Below, one piece after another: positions 63,135-64,000 of a DNA stretch of 64,000 nt. The stretch's first letter is position 1. Each line of letters starts with the position of its first letter. The notes beneath the pieces are model-generated. The model saw only the letters and a list, made by a program, of their open reading frames with translations. It did no database searches and had not been told where the DNA came from. The stretch covers positions 2,224,501 through 2,288,500 of the forward strand of contig JAWNZC010000368.1 in the NCBI GenBank assembly GCA_035771165.1. The letters run 5' to 3'. A program made the position numbers and the translations under genes. Source of the stretch: Paragorgia papillata (lineage: Eukaryota > Cnidaria > Anthozoa > Scleralcyonacea > Coralliidae).

Positions 63135-64000
63135 TTATAAGTCCAGCCTATTTGGCTTCTTTACAACACGGCCACTCCTGGTTGTTGGAAGGTTTCTTTT
63201 TTGGTTCGTCAATGTTTCCAGTTTGCGGGTTGGTTGTACATGCTATTTCCAATTCCACAGTATGTCCTCCTGCTTCTTGGAAACCAAATTCGGAGACAGG
63301 GCTGTCTTGGTTGCTCAGCGATTGATCTGTTTGTTGTACTTTCTCTTGGCCTGTGGGTTTAAGGTGTATTCTGTTACGCCTTTTCTCGGATCCATTGGGT
63401 ATCTCGACGACACATATTTTGTTTCGGGGTTGAAAAACGGTCACTTGTTGGTCTGGCACCAGTCTGGGCAGCGTACATGAAGACTTTCCATCATACTGCT
63501 GTTTCTGAACATCTTGGCGATACTGTAGCTGTTTTTGGTTATCTTCCTTGGCTTGACAACGTTGTAGTCATCCACTGCAGGGTAGTTGCGTGCAAGGTTT
63601 CTGGTATTCCATGCTCTGCGAAGATTGACTTCAGGTGATTTATTGCGGCAGCTGTTGTAATTGAGTTCAGTTTTCTGCTGTAGTAGTCGGCCACTAGTAG
63701 ATACTGTGCACCTTGATAGTCAAACAGGTCTGTGCCAAGTTTCTGCCATGGAAAGGTGGCTACCGTGTGTGGTCGTAGTGGTTCTTTCGGCTGTTGCTTG
63801 GAGTGCTGCATGCAGGTGACGCAGCTGGCAGTCATGTCCTTCATGTCTTTTGAGATCCCTGGCCGGAACAAACAGTCCTTTGCTTTCAGCAGACACTTCT
63901 CGCTACCCATATGGCCATAATGTACAATCTGGAGCATCTGTGTACGTAATTCACTTGGAATGATGATTCGGTGTCCTTTTAGAACCAGTCCGTTTTCAAC
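63135..64000 (-). pseudogene. Ty3/Gypsy polyprotein: integrase and C-terminal tail, internally deleted
   Basis: The - strand from the window edge reads VENGLVLKGHRIIIPSEL, then IVHYGHMGSEKCLLKAKDCL and MTASCVTCMQHSKQQPKEPL: the H-H-C-C zinc-binding domain of integrase. Next comes WQKLGTDLFDYQGAQYLLVA, DYYSRK, and FAEHGIPETL, the start of the integrase core with its first Asp. The core then breaks: the second Asp region (DNGPQF in the family) is missing and the frame stops at 63539. In a shifted frame the tail reads VDDYNVVKPRKITKN and ends TTRSGRVVKKPNRLDL at 63135, the usual C-terminal ending. The copy is therefore dead. It continues beyond the window. Confidence 0.85.

Overview
The window looks like a piece of an animal nuclear genome, most likely an anthozoan cnidarian such as a stony coral. 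It is AT-rich, its few genes are split by GT-AG introns, and the recognisable host domains are death domains and ankyrin repeats. The mobile load fits such a genome: Penelope-like elements with a GIY-YIG domain and a hammerhead-like motif, several non-LTR retrotransposon remnants (one with an ORF1, a 2A-like motif and an endonuclease), a short-LTR Ty3/Gypsy element, a Crypton-like fragment, and very many short inverted-repeat elements. The taxonomic call is an inference from content, not a match to a reference.

Host genes are sparse. (1) A death-domain gene on the + strand has four exons that splice in one consistent phase (10106-10390, 17885-17944, 19094-19162, 21803-22080). It encodes two death domains joined by a short acidic linker and ends at a stop codon at 22080; its 5' exon is not identified. 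A further, truncated death domain lies just upstream (9325-9548). (2) A possible gene start at 29760-29810 is followed by a signal-peptide-like exon at 32817-32868. A second, frame-shifted copy of that exon (38906-38946) lies in a duplicated segment. (3) An ankyrin-repeat gene begins at 61720 and runs off recognisable sequence after 62330.

The rest is mostly mobile DNA and tandem repeats. 0-5 kb: LINE tail, tRNA-like repeat, featureless sequence. 5-8.2 kb: pentamer and hexamer arrays and two large palindromes. 10.4-17.9 kb (first identified intron of the death-domain gene): a 480-bp self-complementary microsatellite, a Penelope-like remnant, a LINE fragment with a 390-bp trinucleotide tail, and MITEs. 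19.7-21.5 kb (its last intron): a 1.8-kb TIR element inside a 5S-rRNA-derived SINE. 24-30 kb: SINE, long-TIR elements and a gypsy-like C-terminal remnant. 30-40 kb: 95-bp and 42-bp tandem arrays, a duplicated segment carrying different insertions in each copy, and nested MITEs. 41.6-45.6 kb: a 15-bp array split by a 2.7-kb TIR element. 46.3-47.6 kb: a Penelope-like tail broken by a Crypton-like fragment. 49-55 kb: LINE, then a cluster of tRNA-like units. 55-61.5 kb: MITEs, hairpins, LINE ends. 62.9-64 kb: a gypsy element on the - strand.

Several insertions can be dated relative to each other because an uninterrupted copy of the same target is present in the window. No operon-like organisation, CRISPR array or clearly novel multi-gene system was found. 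The most unusual structures are the tRNA-like unit cluster, the recurring hairpin-plus-TIR composites, and the duplicated segment that acts as an internal empty-site control.
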